DNA from: Penumbrarchaeum sp964445525
GTDB lineage: Archaea > Thermoplasmatota > Penumbrarchaeia > Penumbrarchaeales > Penumbrarchaeaceae
Direction: 5' to 3'
Assembly: GCA_964445525.1 (NCBI GenBank)
Contig: CAYULA010000013.1
Coordinates: forward strand, 1-64,000
Length of the DNA stretch: 64,000 bases
Shown here: in pieces, positions 1 through 9,585 of the stretch
How positions within the stretch are numbered: position 1 is the stretch's first letter
How the letters are laid out: every line of letters starts with the position of its first letter
Notes under the pieces: generated by a model
Seen by the model: the letters and a program-made list of their open reading frames with translations, nothing else
Databases searched by the model: none
What the model was told of the DNA's origin: nothing
Position numbers and translations under genes: made by a program

Positions 1-123
1 TCGATATCTTTCTGATATCTGATAAAATCACTCATCAACTAACGAAGTAGTATTATTTACAGGGATTTATTGGTGATCGGTAAGCTTATTATACTCTCCT
101 GGACATAGATCGATAAGATAAAG

Positions 124-642
124 ATGATAATGAAGAGATTGAAAGAGAGGAAGGAAGCGATCTGGGTCGCATCACTGGTCCTCTCAATAATTATCCTATT
201 ATTCGCTTTCCAACCATTTGTATTCTCACTGACAATGGGCCTCATGGGCGAGGTCAATATCCATCTTTCAATTGCAACTGTAATACTTATCCTTCTTTCG
301 ATGGTACTCCTGTTCCTCACATCGAGGAGATGGAATTTGATGAACATCTTCCTCTCCCTTTTTTCGGGTGTTTACCTCCTACTCTCTGCAATGATAAACT
401 TCAATTTCCTTCCAATAATGAAGGAGCTTGCAGATTCCTATGAGCCCCAAAACAGGGAATTCTTCCTGATAGGATCGAGGAATTACGATCCTTCCTCGGT
501 GGATTTCGCATTCTACGAGACCATGCTGGTAATCCTCATGATCAAATTCTCGATTGTTGCAGTCACATCAGCTTCCCTGTTCATCTACAGAGAGATAAAA
601 ATAAGAAAATCAAAACATAGGTTCAAGGTTGTAAGTAACTGA
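124..642 (+). CDS. Hypothetical four-helix membrane protein
   Basis: 172 residues. The protein has a basic N terminus (KRLKERK) followed by hydrophobic stretches near residues 16-36, 48-68, 72-94 and 132-155, and ends in a lysine/arginine-rich tail, so it is probably an integral membrane protein with four helices. A polar loop lies at about residues 95-130. I do not recognise the family. Two in-frame ATGs lie close together (124 and 130), and either could be the start. It stands alone, with the palindrome-bearing intergenic region behind it. No function can be assigned. Confidence 0.6.
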   Translation: MIMKRLKERKEAIWVASLVLSIIILLFAFQPFVFSLTMGLMGEVNIHLSIATVILILLSMVLLFLTSRRWNLMNIFLSLFSGVYLLLSAMINFNFLPIMKELADSYEPQNREFFLIGSRNYDPSSVDFAFYETMLVILMIKFSIVAVTSASLFIYREIKIRKSKHRFKVVSN

Positions 643-660
643 TCAAACTCATATCAAATT

Positions 661-708
661 CCGCAGTCTATTGCGGAAATTGACGTGAAAATCCGCAGTT
701 CACTGCGG
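661..708. promoter_or_regulatory. Two tandem palindromes (probable operator) before a TATA box
   Basis: CCGCAGTCTATTGCGG (661-676) and CCGCAGTTCACTGCGG (693-708) are two 16-bp inverted repeats whose starts are exactly 32 bp apart, about three helical turns. The second has perfect 7-bp arms. AAATT follows both. A TATA-like run lies at 722-730 and another at 766-773, ahead of the small winged-helix gene. The phasing on one DNA face suggests binding by a dimeric regulator, perhaps the downstream product itself (inference). Confidence 0.55.
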
Positions 709-786
709 AAATTAGAACCTGTATATAAATCGGACGGCCCATATAAGGAGCCTCGACATTATAATTATAAATACCCCTCAATCAGA

Positions 787-984
787 ATGAATCCCGGTGT
801 CCTAATGGACGAGCTGGAGTACAAAGCCCTCAGACCCGTGGATCCATATGTTATCAGCAGGGCCTTCCTCAACTACTGTGAGAGGAAGAGATGGATCGAA
901 AAAACCGGAGAGGGGAGGCTTGCCAAATACTACGTCACAATGGAAGGGAGAGAGGCACTGAAGGAATTCGATATCAAAATTTGA
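787..984 (+). CDS. Small winged-helix-like protein
   Basis: 65 residues from the ATG at 787. The open frame extends upstream to a GTG at 685, but that would place the palindromes and TATA boxes inside the gene, so the ATG is preferred; a TATAAATA at 766-773 would give a short or absent leader. The sequence fits a small archaeal winged-helix domain: helices around VISRAFLNYCERKRWIEK, then a TGEGRLAKYYVTMEGREAL wing and C-terminal helix. It is probably a DNA-binding or modulator protein, and possibly autoregulated through the palindromes. It converges on the beta-propeller gene. Confidence 0.55.
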   Translation: MNPGVLMDELEYKALRPVDPYVISRAFLNYCERKRWIEKTGEGRLAKYYVTMEGREALKEFDIKI

Positions 985-997
985 GAAATTAATGGAG

Positions 998-1022
998 GGA
1001 GGGACATAATCCATGTCCCTCC
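998..1022. terminator. Hairpin between convergent genes
   Basis: GGAGGGACAT (998-1007) pairs perfectly with ATGTCCCTCC (1013-1022) across a 5-nt loop. It lies in the 51-bp gap between the stop codons of two convergent genes, so it could act as a bidirectional terminator or 3'-end stabiliser. No long T-run follows, which weakens the terminator reading. Confidence 0.45.
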
Positions 1023-1035
1023 AGATTACAAAGTT

Positions 1036-4000
1036 TCAGATATCTTTCACTTCTATTCCGTACATTCCCATGGCAAGGACCAGCAGGCCCTCCTCTATGT
1101 CTCCTCCCTGGACCCAGCCGTTTCCGAACCAAGACCCTTCCTCTTCGAGTCCTTCGACGAAAGATACCACGGTATGTGTCATACCGCTGTCGAGGACCAC
1201 CATCTCATCTGAGGTGTAGGATACATACGCATTTGTGGAAAGCCGAAGAGAGGTGACTTCGCCGAACAATCCCTCTTCCAGATCGACATGAATGATCTTT
1301 GTCCCTTCCGGGACCTCTTTTTCATCATCGCCATCGGGATCTCCCCCCGGACTCGCTCCGGAGGATTGTCCCTTTTCATCGCCCGAGCCTCCCTCTTCGC
1401 TTTCGGAGTAGGCCACATCATCATCGTATCTGATCCCTCCGTAGTAAGGACCCCACCAGTAGTCCCAGGACTGGGATACCACAACTATGGAATCTCCTGT
1501 GAACCGGGCGGTGGTTACCGGACTGCCAACATCCATCGATTGGAGAAGGACAGCTCCGGTTTCTTCCAGAGAGAACACGTTCAGTTTGTGATGGGATTCT
1601 TCCTCCTCCCGGAAGGATGCACTAGTATAAACTTTCGAGAGGTCCTCCGATGCTCCTAGGAAGGATCCTGTAATCTGATAATTCCCTATGACCGTGAGGT
1701 TCCCTTCCGACCTGCCGATCTCGGTCAACCTTGTCGATGGAGGCCACCAATCCTGGGTGGAAACCAATATCCTGTCCTTGTTTCCCACGATGTCGGTAAT
1801 GTGATCGTCTTCCCTGTTGAGCACAATGAAATCCATGGAATTATCACCGTTTTCCGACCAGGAGATCAGATGAATGGTACTCCTGGATTTGTAGCCTTCA
1901 GATCTGTAATTATATTCCGTGAGGTGGAGCACAACGGATCCTTCATCCAGTACCTGCCAGGAGAAAGGATCATACCAGAGCCTTATCTCGGGTTCATTTC
2001 GGACGGAATCATTCCCATCATCCTCGATTTCCACATCATCTTCTAAGATGTATTTCTCATCGAAATATTCGTAGGAATAGTATGACTCCGGCACCGGAAC
2101 CCGGGCAGGGTCCAGCCGGGATGGCGATAGGGGATCGGAGAAGTCATACACATGGACCTCCGAGACAGGTACATCTCCTTCCTGATTTATTCCTTTGACA
2201 TAGATCCTGTCTTCATCACGAAGGAACTGTATATGCTCGAGACCCTCGATCTCCACCACCTTTACAGGGGTATAGGGTGTGTCCGGGTCTGATACCCTTA
2301 TGGTGGCTCCGCTTTCACCCCAATACGGCCTGATAAGTGATACTATCATATCATCGGATAAGAAGGCGTCAATTACATTGGATGTGAGCTCGACACGGCC
2401 CAGGACCTCGGGTTCGCTTCCCTCCACATCCACTGTCATTACAAATCTCTGGGACATGGTCACAGCGGCTCCGTTCATCCATCTTGTTCTCTGGACACTG
2501 TCATCTGAAATTATGGTTCCAACCTCATCAAGATCTCCTTCATCGAGATCGAAAGAAATTACCTGAACACCGTGGACACTCCCGCCGTAGGTCCTCCAGT
2601 CATAGGAGTCGAAAGGTATCATTACCAATCCCTGTTCCTCCAGGACTGTCAGTGCTTTGGGATCGTAATTGGCAGAAGAGTAGGTGTATCCCTCTCCGAT
2701 GATGATCCTGTCATCGAGGACCGCATTGTATGGATCGTTCACATCAAAAAGTGAAACAGCAACCTTCCATCCGTCCTCCGAGCTGTCGTCCACTCCAACC
2801 GCAATAATATCTTTTCCGATCACTTCCATGTGTTCGACCCATCCCGGAAGCTCGAGTATATCCGTGAGTTCGGGATCCGTCGGATCGGATAGATCTATGA
2901 CATCCAGGGGATCGATTGTCCTGGGCAAATGTATGGTATAGGCCCTTTCACCTGCAAACCTCGTTGCCATCAGATTCCCCGAATCATCTATCAGAAGGGA
3001 TGAGATCCTCTTCATCCTGTCCGGATCCCTGGCATCTATGACGTAGAGAGTGGACATGGGGAGGTCATCCCATCTTTCTCCGCCGGGCCATTTCTGGGTA
3101 ACCACTCTTAAGGTCCCTTTGTAGTGGTCCATCTGATATCTATCCATCAAAAGACCCGGAACCTTTAGATTCCCTCTAATTTTGATGTCCCCTTCTGGAT
3201 CGGAGATGTCGACGTATGTGAACTCGGTTTCGGGCTCCCTGTAATCGTAATTGGGTTGTGGAATATATATTGCAAAAGAAGAAGCGTGAACAAGGCCTGC
3301 GTTTCCATCCAATGTTACCTTGTCCCTCTGACCTATCTCGGAAGGATCGTAGAAACCGATGGAAGTGACATGAGTTTTAGGACCGTTTTCCTCCTTCATC
3401 TCTTCATGAGAAACAACATCCTCACCGTCCGTTTCCAGAACTGCCCTTCCCGCAACCGCCATATCATCGTAATAATGGTAATATTCGTACTCATTGGAGA
3501 TTACATAAATTACCTCCCCCACCCTTCTGCTGTCCACCGGATATCCGGCAAGTTCCACCATGTGGACTATCCTCGGATCGGAATTATCTGTTAGATCCAT
3601 GATATACATCATTCCGGAATACTGACCGGTTCCATCAAGAGTTGGGGCCTGGGATACTATCACGAATCCGAGGAAATCAACCACATACATCGATATGGGA
3701 TTCCCGAGGACCTGGACAGAACCTTCCACGTAGGGATCTTCGGTATCTTCTATGTTTACTACCATCAAACCCCTGTAGCTGTTCAGAACATAGAGCCTGT
3801 CTCCGACTGCTTTGACAATGTCGGATTCCTCAACCTCTCTTTCACCACCGGATCCTTCTCCCGCCTCGATATCATCGTCATTGCTTTGATCTGCCTTTTC
3901 ACCTGGCGGGGTTTCGGAATAATCTCCGGACCTGTCCTCGGTATCGATATCGGATTCCTTGTACTCCACATCGGATTCGTTGATATCTGGGAGGTATTCA

Positions 4001-4290
4001 TCGATATCCGGTGTCTCCTCAAGTATATCGGATGAAGGACCCCTGAAATCGAACTTCAGGGTCGGGGCCGAATCAAGATACTGTTCCCAGGAATTCCTGG
4101 AAGCGGAATCCATGGACATGTCTCCGGTTGCAGACCCGGTCTCGTCAATGTAATCCACTTCCGGTTCCTCCTCATTTTGATCCGATATCAAAAGTGCTAC
4201 AGCAGGAACGATCAGTAGAAGTGCTACCAAAATTAGCAGAAGGAACTTGTAATGTTTCTCAGCTCCGTTTCGATCGAGGTGTTTTAACAT
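1036..4290 (-). CDS. Membrane-anchored beta-propeller surface protein
   Basis: 1084 residues. The protein has a single N-terminal membrane helix (about residues 16-36, FLLLILVALLLIVPAVALLI) and a strongly acidic linker to about residue 155. A very long extracellular region follows that resembles the family of secreted C-terminal beta-propeller proteins distantly related to WD40 (Pfam Beta_propel type): it opens with a GDRLYVLNSYRGLMVVNIED-like blade, and repeated 'D(I/L)SDP' turns recur throughout. An acidic Gly/Ser-rich insert lies near residues 965-990. The ATG at 4290 is preceded by GGAGGT (4302-4297) at 6 nt. The role is unknown; cell-surface binding or adhesion is plausible. The gene is monocistronic and divergent from the glycosyltransferase. 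Confidence 0.8.
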   Translation of the reverse strand: MLKHLDRNGAEKHYKFLLLILVALLLIVPAVALLISDQNEEEPEVDYIDETGSATGDMSMDSASRNSWEQYLDSAPTLKFDFRGPSSDILEETPDIDEYLPDINESDVEYKESDIDTEDRSGDYSETPPGEKADQSNDDDIEAGEGSGGEREVEESDIVKAVGDRLYVLNSYRGLMVVNIEDTEDPYVEGSVQVLGNPISMYVVDFLGFVIVSQAPTLDGTGQYSGMMYIMDLTDNSDPRIVHMVELAGYPVDSRRVGEVIYVISNEYEYYHYYDDMAVAGRAVLETDGEDVVSHEEMKEENGPKTHVTSIGFYDPSEIGQRDKVTLDGNAGLVHASSFAIYIPQPNYDYREPETEFTYVDISDPEGDIKIRGNLKVPGLLMDRYQMDHYKGTLRVVTQKWPGGERWDDLPMSTLYVIDARDPDRMKRISSLLIDDSGNLMATRFAGERAYTIHLPRTIDPLDVIDLSDPTDPELTDILELPGWVEHMEVIGKDIIAVGVDDSSEDGWKVAVSLFDVNDPYNAVLDDRIIIGEGYTYSSANYDPKALTVLEEQGLVMIPFDSYDWRTYGGSVHGVQVISFDLDEGDLDEVGTIISDDSVQRTRWMNGAAVTMSQRFVMTVDVEGSEPEVLGRVELTSNVIDAFLSDDMIVSLIRPYWGESGATIRVSDPDTPYTPVKVVEIEGLEHIQFLRDEDRIYVKGINQEGDVPVSEVHVYDFSDPLSPSRLDPARVPVPESYYSYEYFDEKYILEDDVEIEDDGNDSVRNEPEIRLWYDPFSWQVLDEGSVVLHLTEYNYRSEGYKSRSTIHLISWSENGDNSMDFIVLNREDDHITDIVGNKDRILVSTQDWWPPSTRLTEIGRSEGNLTVIGNYQITGSFLGASEDLSKVYTSASFREEEESHHKLNVFSLEETGAVLLQSMDVGSPVTTARFTGDSIVVVSQSWDYWWGPYYGGIRYDDDVAYSESEEGGSGDEKGQSSGASPGGDPDGDDEKEVPEGTKIIHVDLEEGLFGEVTSLRLSTNAYVSYTSDEMVVLDSGMTHTVVSFVEGLEEEGSWFGNGWVQGGDIEEGLLVLAMGMYGIEVKDI

Positions 4291-4418
4291 ATCTAAACCT
4301 CCAAGGTGAAATCCTCACCCTATGTGAATGCCATATATTCTCTTGCAGAATATAAATACAGCCTGGAACAAGTTTAGGACTTGCACCCCAAATAGTTAAC
4401 ATTTGAGCCTGGACAACC

Positions 4419-4432
4419 ATAAATATTATAAA
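4419..4432 (+). promoter_or_regulatory. TATA box for the GT39 gene
   Basis: ATAAATATTATAAA is centred about 33 bp before the ATG at 4458. Initiation about 25 bp downstream of the box would leave a leader of only a few nucleotides, which is the typical archaeal near-leaderless arrangement. Confidence 0.5.
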
Positions 4433-4457
4433 CCCTACCCGACTGGTCAATTATATT

Positions 4458-6104
4458 ATGGATGGGGATCAAAAGGGTGATGCGGGGAAAAAGGACCTGA
4501 GGACCAGGTCGCTTGATTTCCTAGACCGGTTCCTTCATTCAAAGCACAGCAATATCTACCTGGCCATACTTCTTCTCATAATTGCTTCCCTGCCCAGATT
4601 CTTCTACATCGGGAGGGACATCCACCCCAACGGAGTGGATGAGGGTGTTCAGATAATGGCGGGAAGGATGCTTGATGCCGGTTACGAATTTTATACCCAG
4701 ATAAATACGGTCCAGGCTCCTCTGATGCTTTCCATATACGGTGCGATAGAGGGAGATCCGATCATATTCAGGATCTTCTCAACCCTGGCCTCATTGATGA
4801 TCATGATCTGTGTAATGTGGGTGGGAAAGAGGATCGGAGGGCGTCATGTGATGGTAGCAGCCGGGGCTTTTGCCGCGATGGACCTCATGTTCCTCCACGA
4901 GTCAAGACTTGCCTCCCTTGACATGTTCTGCCTGCTGTGGATCGTCCTTGCAGTGGCATTCTTCATCAAATACAGGCAGTCGGGAAAGAAATGGGCAGTT
5001 CTGCTGATGGGTTTTTCGTTGGGAATAGGTGCCATGATCAAGCTCTTTGCGGTGATCGCAGCAGGCATCATGGGAATAATCATGTTTCTGGATTGGGTGA
5101 ACGATACCGAAATACCGATACTTAAAAAACTGAAGACCGGAAAATACCTGCCTTACAGGAAATATAAAGACGTCAAATTCATTCATATGGTCTTACTCCT
5201 GCTTTCATTTTCACTGGTGGTTCTATTCATAATGGCCAGATTCGGAATAATGAACGTTATCGAGGGAATGTTCCTCAACCAGCTCCACAGACCTGTTTCG
5301 CCCTTCACGACAAAACTCAGGTACTTCGGTATTTTCGTTCTCCTAAACAGCATAGCCTTTCCATTCTTCTTCCTGGGATTCAAACCACTTTACAAGAGGC
5401 CCGAGGGAGTAATACCCATTATCACCATCGGATTCTTCCTCTACTTCATGTTCCAGGCGGCCACATGGATACACCATTTCGTATTTCTTTCACCCGGTCT
5501 TTCCGTTACAGCAGGTGTAGGTGTAATAAGACTCGGGAATATGATAGACAGATACAGAAGAAAGAAAGAAAGCATGAAACTGCCCGTTCCCACGAAGACC
5601 GCGGGAAGGACCATACTCTATATGCAGGTAATACTGATGCTTCTGGTTGCGGTTATCGGTGGCGGATTCTCCCTGGTAGTCAAGGAGAGAGGGCAATCTG
5701 CCCAATACAAGGCGGCCTCCCTTGTTGAAGACCTCACGGGACCGTATGACTTTGTCATCTCGGGTGACCCTATGATTCCCGCAATAGCCGACAGGCCTCA
5801 ACCTCCTCCGGTTGTAAACGTCGCAAGGCTGAAATTCCCCGATGTCACCAATGACCAGATGAATGAAACCACCATAATCTACGGTGTGGAGGTTGTGATA
5901 ATAACCTATCATCTGGCTGAGATGGAAGGGTATGTTGAGTTCATAGAGAAACACTACAAGCAGAAGGCCAGGTACGTCGATAATACCCTCCCACTCCTTG
6001 AGGAGGAGGATGAATACAGGGTCTTCTATCTCCCGGATGATTCGGACCTCAGGAACCATGAGCTCTGGAGGCTTGAAAAACTCCCTGTTCCCGAAGAAAG
6101 ATAG
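4458..6104 (+). CDS. Dolichyl-phosphate-mannose-type (GT39/PMT family) glycosyltransferase
   Basis: 548 residues with roughly nine or ten hydrophobic segments. After the first helix (about residues 33-50) comes the loop IHPNGVDEGVQIMAGRML, whose adjacent acidic pair (D61, E62) corresponds to the catalytic DE loop of GT39/ArnT-type transferases. Family members transfer a sugar from a polyprenyl-phosphate donor onto protein or lipid on the outer face of the membrane. The C-terminal 120 residues form a soluble domain. The many secreted, Asn/Thr-rich surface proteins encoded nearby are plausible acceptors (inference). The gene ends in TAG, which shows that TAG serves as a stop here. Confidence 0.75.
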   Translation: MDGDQKGDAGKKDLRTRSLDFLDRFLHSKHSNIYLAILLLIIASLPRFFYIGRDIHPNGVDEGVQIMAGRMLDAGYEFYTQINTVQAPLMLSIYGAIEGDPIIFRIFSTLASLMIMICVMWVGKRIGGRHVMVAAGAFAAMDLMFLHESRLASLDMFCLLWIVLAVAFFIKYRQSGKKWAVLLMGFSLGIGAMIKLFAVIAAGIMGIIMFLDWVNDTEIPILKKLKTGKYLPYRKYKDVKFIHMVLLLLSFSLVVLFIMARFGIMNVIEGMFLNQLHRPVSPFTTKLRYFGIFVLLNSIAFPFFFLGFKPLYKRPEGVIPIITIGFFLYFMFQAATWIHHFVFLSPGLSVTAGVGVIRLGNMIDRYRRKKESMKLPVPTKTAGRTILYMQVILMLLVAVIGGGFSLVVKERGQSAQYKAASLVEDLTGPYDFVISGDPMIPAIADRPQPPPVVNVARLKFPDVTNDQMNETTIIYGVEVVIITYHLAEMEGYVEFIEKHYKQKARYVDNTLPLLEEEDEYRVFYLPDDSDLRNHELWRLEKLPVPEER

Positions 6105-6162
6105 CTCATGGGACCGAAAAGGATATGATTGCCTCTATCAATGACAAATCCGGTGCGATAGA

Positions 6163-9100
6163 ATGCCCTCCGGCGAATCGATCATTTCAATAGTCGTGGC
6201 CATGGCCATCTCGATTCTAATAATTCCAACCGGTTCATTTTCCGAGGGATTGAATGAAAACGAGGAATCGGTAAGAGGGCCTGCAGATATCGATCCCTAT
6301 CCGCTGGGACTGGATATTCCTGAGACCGAACCCGGATACATCATTTTATGCCCATCGGAGTTCTCGGACGAGGCCGTAGTGCTGGCCATACACAGGACCA
6401 GGATGGGGCTGCCATCTTTGGTCTATTCCATAGATGATATAGAATCGAATGTGGATGGAAACGACCTTCAGCAGAAGGTCCACAATTTTCTGAGATATCA
6501 AAAAGAGAGGCATCCCTCTCTTCGATGGCTTCTGATACTGGGTGATTCGGAGCACCTGATGCCCAGAAAACTGTGGCATTACGCATTTACCAGGGGCCAG
6601 CCTTTCGGAGATTACTACTACAGTGATGTCTACTTCGGGGGCCTCGATTCCGATTGGGATGATGACGGGGACGGAAAATACGGAGAAGTATATTTCAACG
6701 GAACAGTGGAAGCCGATCTCAACTGGGACCTGTTCGTGGGAAGGGTTCCCGTATCCAACGAGACTCAGGCTTCCAATTACATATCCAAGCTGATAAGGTA
6801 CGAGACCGACCCTCCCGTAGGTACCTGGATGAGCCGATTCCTGAACTGGGGCTCCCTCATGGAGCCTCCCAATCTGGAGACAACAGGTTACCGCTACTAT
6901 CCTCACAAATCCAATGCTTACAAGGTATGTCAGAGGGTAAAAGGCAACCTGCCGGATCACCTGGATTACAAGGAGCTTTACGACTACCAGCAGCTGGAGG
7001 GCGGTAATTATAGCATGTACAGTTCCACGGACACTCTCAAAAGGTCCAACATGCTCAACCAGTTCAATTCGGGAGCCTCCATGCTTAACTTTGTGGGCCA
7101 GGCCAGATATCAGGCATACGCACTCAACGAATACGGAGCCCCTTACGGGGACGGAACAGCCTATGTATGGAACGAACCCATGACATATCTCGATCATCAG
7201 ATATTCACCAACGGGGACATGATGCCGCTGATGTACGCTTCCACCTGCGACACAGCAAAATTCTTTCAGACAGGATACTGGGAGGACAAGTCGCTGGAAA
7301 CCTGGCTCACCTCCTCTTTTGGAGGAGTCATCGGACTCATCTCATCCACCAATGTCTCGGCCAGGGGGGAGGAGAAAAACAGAACCTGGGGGAACTGGTA
7401 CCTGGACGAGGAATTCTGGAAGATCTTCTTGAATTCCGGAGTGACCAGACCGGGAAGGGCCCTATTCCAGCTGAAGAACAGGTACAGCGACAGATGGTAT
7501 TCACCTTCAATGGACATAAAAGAGACCATAATGGGAACGCTTTACACCTATATTCTGCTGGGAGAACCCTATGTGGATATCTACACGGATAAAGCCGAAA
7601 GGTTCCCGGTAACACTGGAAGGGAAGCTTGATATCTATCAGGGAAACCACACCCTACATTTCACCATCAAGGACCGAAACGGAGCTCCCGTTCCCAATGC
7701 AAAGATGGCCATCTTTTCCCATTCGACCTACTCCACCTTCACTGCCAACGAATCCGGTATGATAGAAGGACCTTTCGACCCCAGGGGTGATGAAATCGTG
7801 AACATAACCCTGACAGGACACAACATGGTGATGTCATCCTATACCCTGGAGATTCTCGATGAGATATCCGATCCCTCCATAACACCAGGTTCTTTGGATA
7901 TCTCCCCTCTTGTTTATGATCACGGTGACACGGTCAACATCTCATTCATGGTAACCAACCGCGGAGGCAAGACCGCAGAGGATGTGGAGGTCAGGATAGA
8001 GAACAGCTTCAACCAGGGAGATAACTGGACCTTGATCGCCATGGAATCACTGGGAAACATAGGGAGTTATGAATCGATTCCCTACAGCAGAGAGGTCCGT
8101 CTCCTTGCGGGGGATGAGGTCATCCGCTTCACTCTCACCACGTCATCAAAGGAAATAGACCTGGAAAACAACGTTATCTCGGTGGATTTCTCCATCCCCG
8201 GTCCCTCCCTCTCATTCGAGATGGGGAGTGGACTCATACATCCAAGACCCATAGTGAGACCGGGTTCTCCGGTCACGATGGACTATGATGTTTACAATGA
8301 GGGGGAATCCTGGGGCAATCTGGTCCTGCAGCTTTTCATGGGAGACCCGGAAAAAGGCGGCACTCCGGTTACCGATCCGATCAGGATCGGCAGGGTGGAG
8401 AGCCATTCGTGGTCAAACGGAACCATACCGTTCCAGGCACCTTCGGAGACTGGATTGTTGTACATGGTCATGGATCCCGAAGGCGAATACAGGGAAGAAA
8501 TGGCGGACCTTCCCGTGAAATCCCTGCTCGAGATCAACGAGGCTCCCAGAATAGAGGGAAACCTCTCCCTCATATTTCTGGAGGACTCGGGTCCGGAGAG
8601 GGTCAGGTTGGATGACAAGTTCGTGGATTCGGACAACTCCTCCTCGGATATCCGATACTCATACCATTGCGAAACAAATATTTCCCTGTCGCTAGTGGAG
8701 GAGGACCTCGAGACATATCTCGAAGTTGATGTTCCGCAAGACTGGAACGGTAATGCAACCATCACCGTCAACGCATCCGACGGCCTGGGAGAAATTACCA
8801 CATTTATCGATCTGGAGGTTATACCTGTCAATGATCCGCCCATCGTTCCTAATGCAGTCCAGGGAAGGATAAAGCTGACCCTTCTGGAGGATTCCCCGTT
8901 CTCTGCAGTGATATCCGCATACGACAAGGAGGGCGATCCTGTCACATTCTCCGTCGACGGAGCTCCTTTCGATCTCAATAAAACAACGGGTGTCATCAAC
9001 TGGACCCCGGGACAGGAAGATGTCGGAACAGAGGAGTGGACACTTTCGGTTGAGGACCAGGAGGGAGGAGAGACCCTTATCATCCTCGATGTGGAGGTTG

Positions 9101-9567
9101 CCGAGAGGAATGATCCGCCCGTGATCGATCCGGTGCCGGATATTACTCTTGAATACGGTGAGAAGAGATCCGTTACTCTCTCCATACGAGATGAGGAAAG
9201 CAGTACGCTTGCCGTAACCACCAGTCATCCATTTGCCGTGATCGGACCGCAATACGATCTCATTTTGAAATGGGATGAGAAATGGATCGGCACCACACAT
9301 GTTACGATCGATGTTTCCGACGGTATCAATACGGTTTCCACAAAGGTAAACGTGACCATGCTGGAGCCCGAAAGCGAGGAAGAAGATGAGGAGGGATTGC
9401 AATTGGGCCGCATCCTCGGGGCCGCCGGAGCGGCAGTTGCTCTAATCATTATCCTTGCCCTTGTCTTTTTGATGATAAGAAAGAGCGCTGCAAGCAGGCG
9501 GGTGGAAGAAGAAAAGGCCGCCGCCGATCGATTGTACGAAGAAGATATGAAAGATATCGAGGAATGA
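6163..9567 (+). CDS. Gingipain-like (peptidase C25 family) surface protein
   Basis: 1134 residues. A signal peptide (about residues 7-28) is followed by a C25-type domain (about 45-480) with the pattern typical of gingipain-like archaeal proteins: YIILCPSEF, WLLILGD, DLFVGRVPV, then NFVGQAR (307-315) and MYASTCDTAKF with C362 as the expected nucleophile. The usual Gly-His-Gly that supplies the catalytic histidine reads Gly-Gln-Ala (Q313). Then come a CARDB-like Ig domain (about 575-680), a second Ig-like domain, two cadherin-like repeats (about 790-1070, 'NDPP' linkers) and a membrane helix near 1082-1108 with a charged cytosolic tail. It is a surface protein, possibly a degenerate protease. 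Another residue may serve as the base, so inactivity is not proven. Confidence 0.75.
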   Translation: MPSGESIISIVVAMAISILIIPTGSFSEGLNENEESVRGPADIDPYPLGLDIPETEPGYIILCPSEFSDEAVVLAIHRTRMGLPSLVYSIDDIESNVDGNDLQQKVHNFLRYQKERHPSLRWLLILGDSEHLMPRKLWHYAFTRGQPFGDYYYSDVYFGGLDSDWDDDGDGKYGEVYFNGTVEADLNWDLFVGRVPVSNETQASNYISKLIRYETDPPVGTWMSRFLNWGSLMEPPNLETTGYRYYPHKSNAYKVCQRVKGNLPDHLDYKELYDYQQLEGGNYSMYSSTDTLKRSNMLNQFNSGASMLNFVGQARYQAYALNEYGAPYGDGTAYVWNEPMTYLDHQIFTNGDMMPLMYASTCDTAKFFQTGYWEDKSLETWLTSSFGGVIGLISSTNVSARGEEKNRTWGNWYLDEEFWKIFLNSGVTRPGRALFQLKNRYSDRWYSPSMDIKETIMGTLYTYILLGEPYVDIYTDKAERFPVTLEGKLDIYQGNHTLHFTIKDRNGAPVPNAKMAIFSHSTYSTFTANESGMIEGPFDPRGDEIVNITLTGHNMVMSSYTLEILDEISDPSITPGSLDISPLVYDHGDTVNISFMVTNRGGKTAEDVEVRIENSFNQGDNWTLIAMESLGNIGSYESIPYSREVRLLAGDEVIRFTLTTSSKEIDLENNVISVDFSIPGPSLSFEMGSGLIHPRPIVRPGSPVTMDYDVYNEGESWGNLVLQLFMGDPEKGGTPVTDPIRIGRVESHSWSNGTIPFQAPSETGLLYMVMDPEGEYREEMADLPVKSLLEINEAPRIEGNLSLIFLEDSGPERVRLDDKFVDSDNSSSDIRYSYHCETNISLSLVEEDLETYLEVDVPQDWNGNATITVNASDGLGEITTFIDLEVIPVNDPPIVPNAVQGRIKLTLLEDSPFSAVISAYDKEGDPVTFSVDGAPFDLNKTTGVINWTPGQEDVGTEEWTLSVEDQEGGETLIILDVEVAERNDPPVIDPVPDITLEYGEKRSVTLSIRDEESSTLAVTTSHPFAVIGPQYDLILKWDEKWIGTTHVTIDVSDGINTVSTKVNVTMLEPESEEEDEEGLQLGRILGAAGAAVALIIILALVFLMIRKSAASRRVEEEKAAADRLYEEDMKDIEE

Positions 9568-9585
9568 GATTTGGGTCTGGTTATC

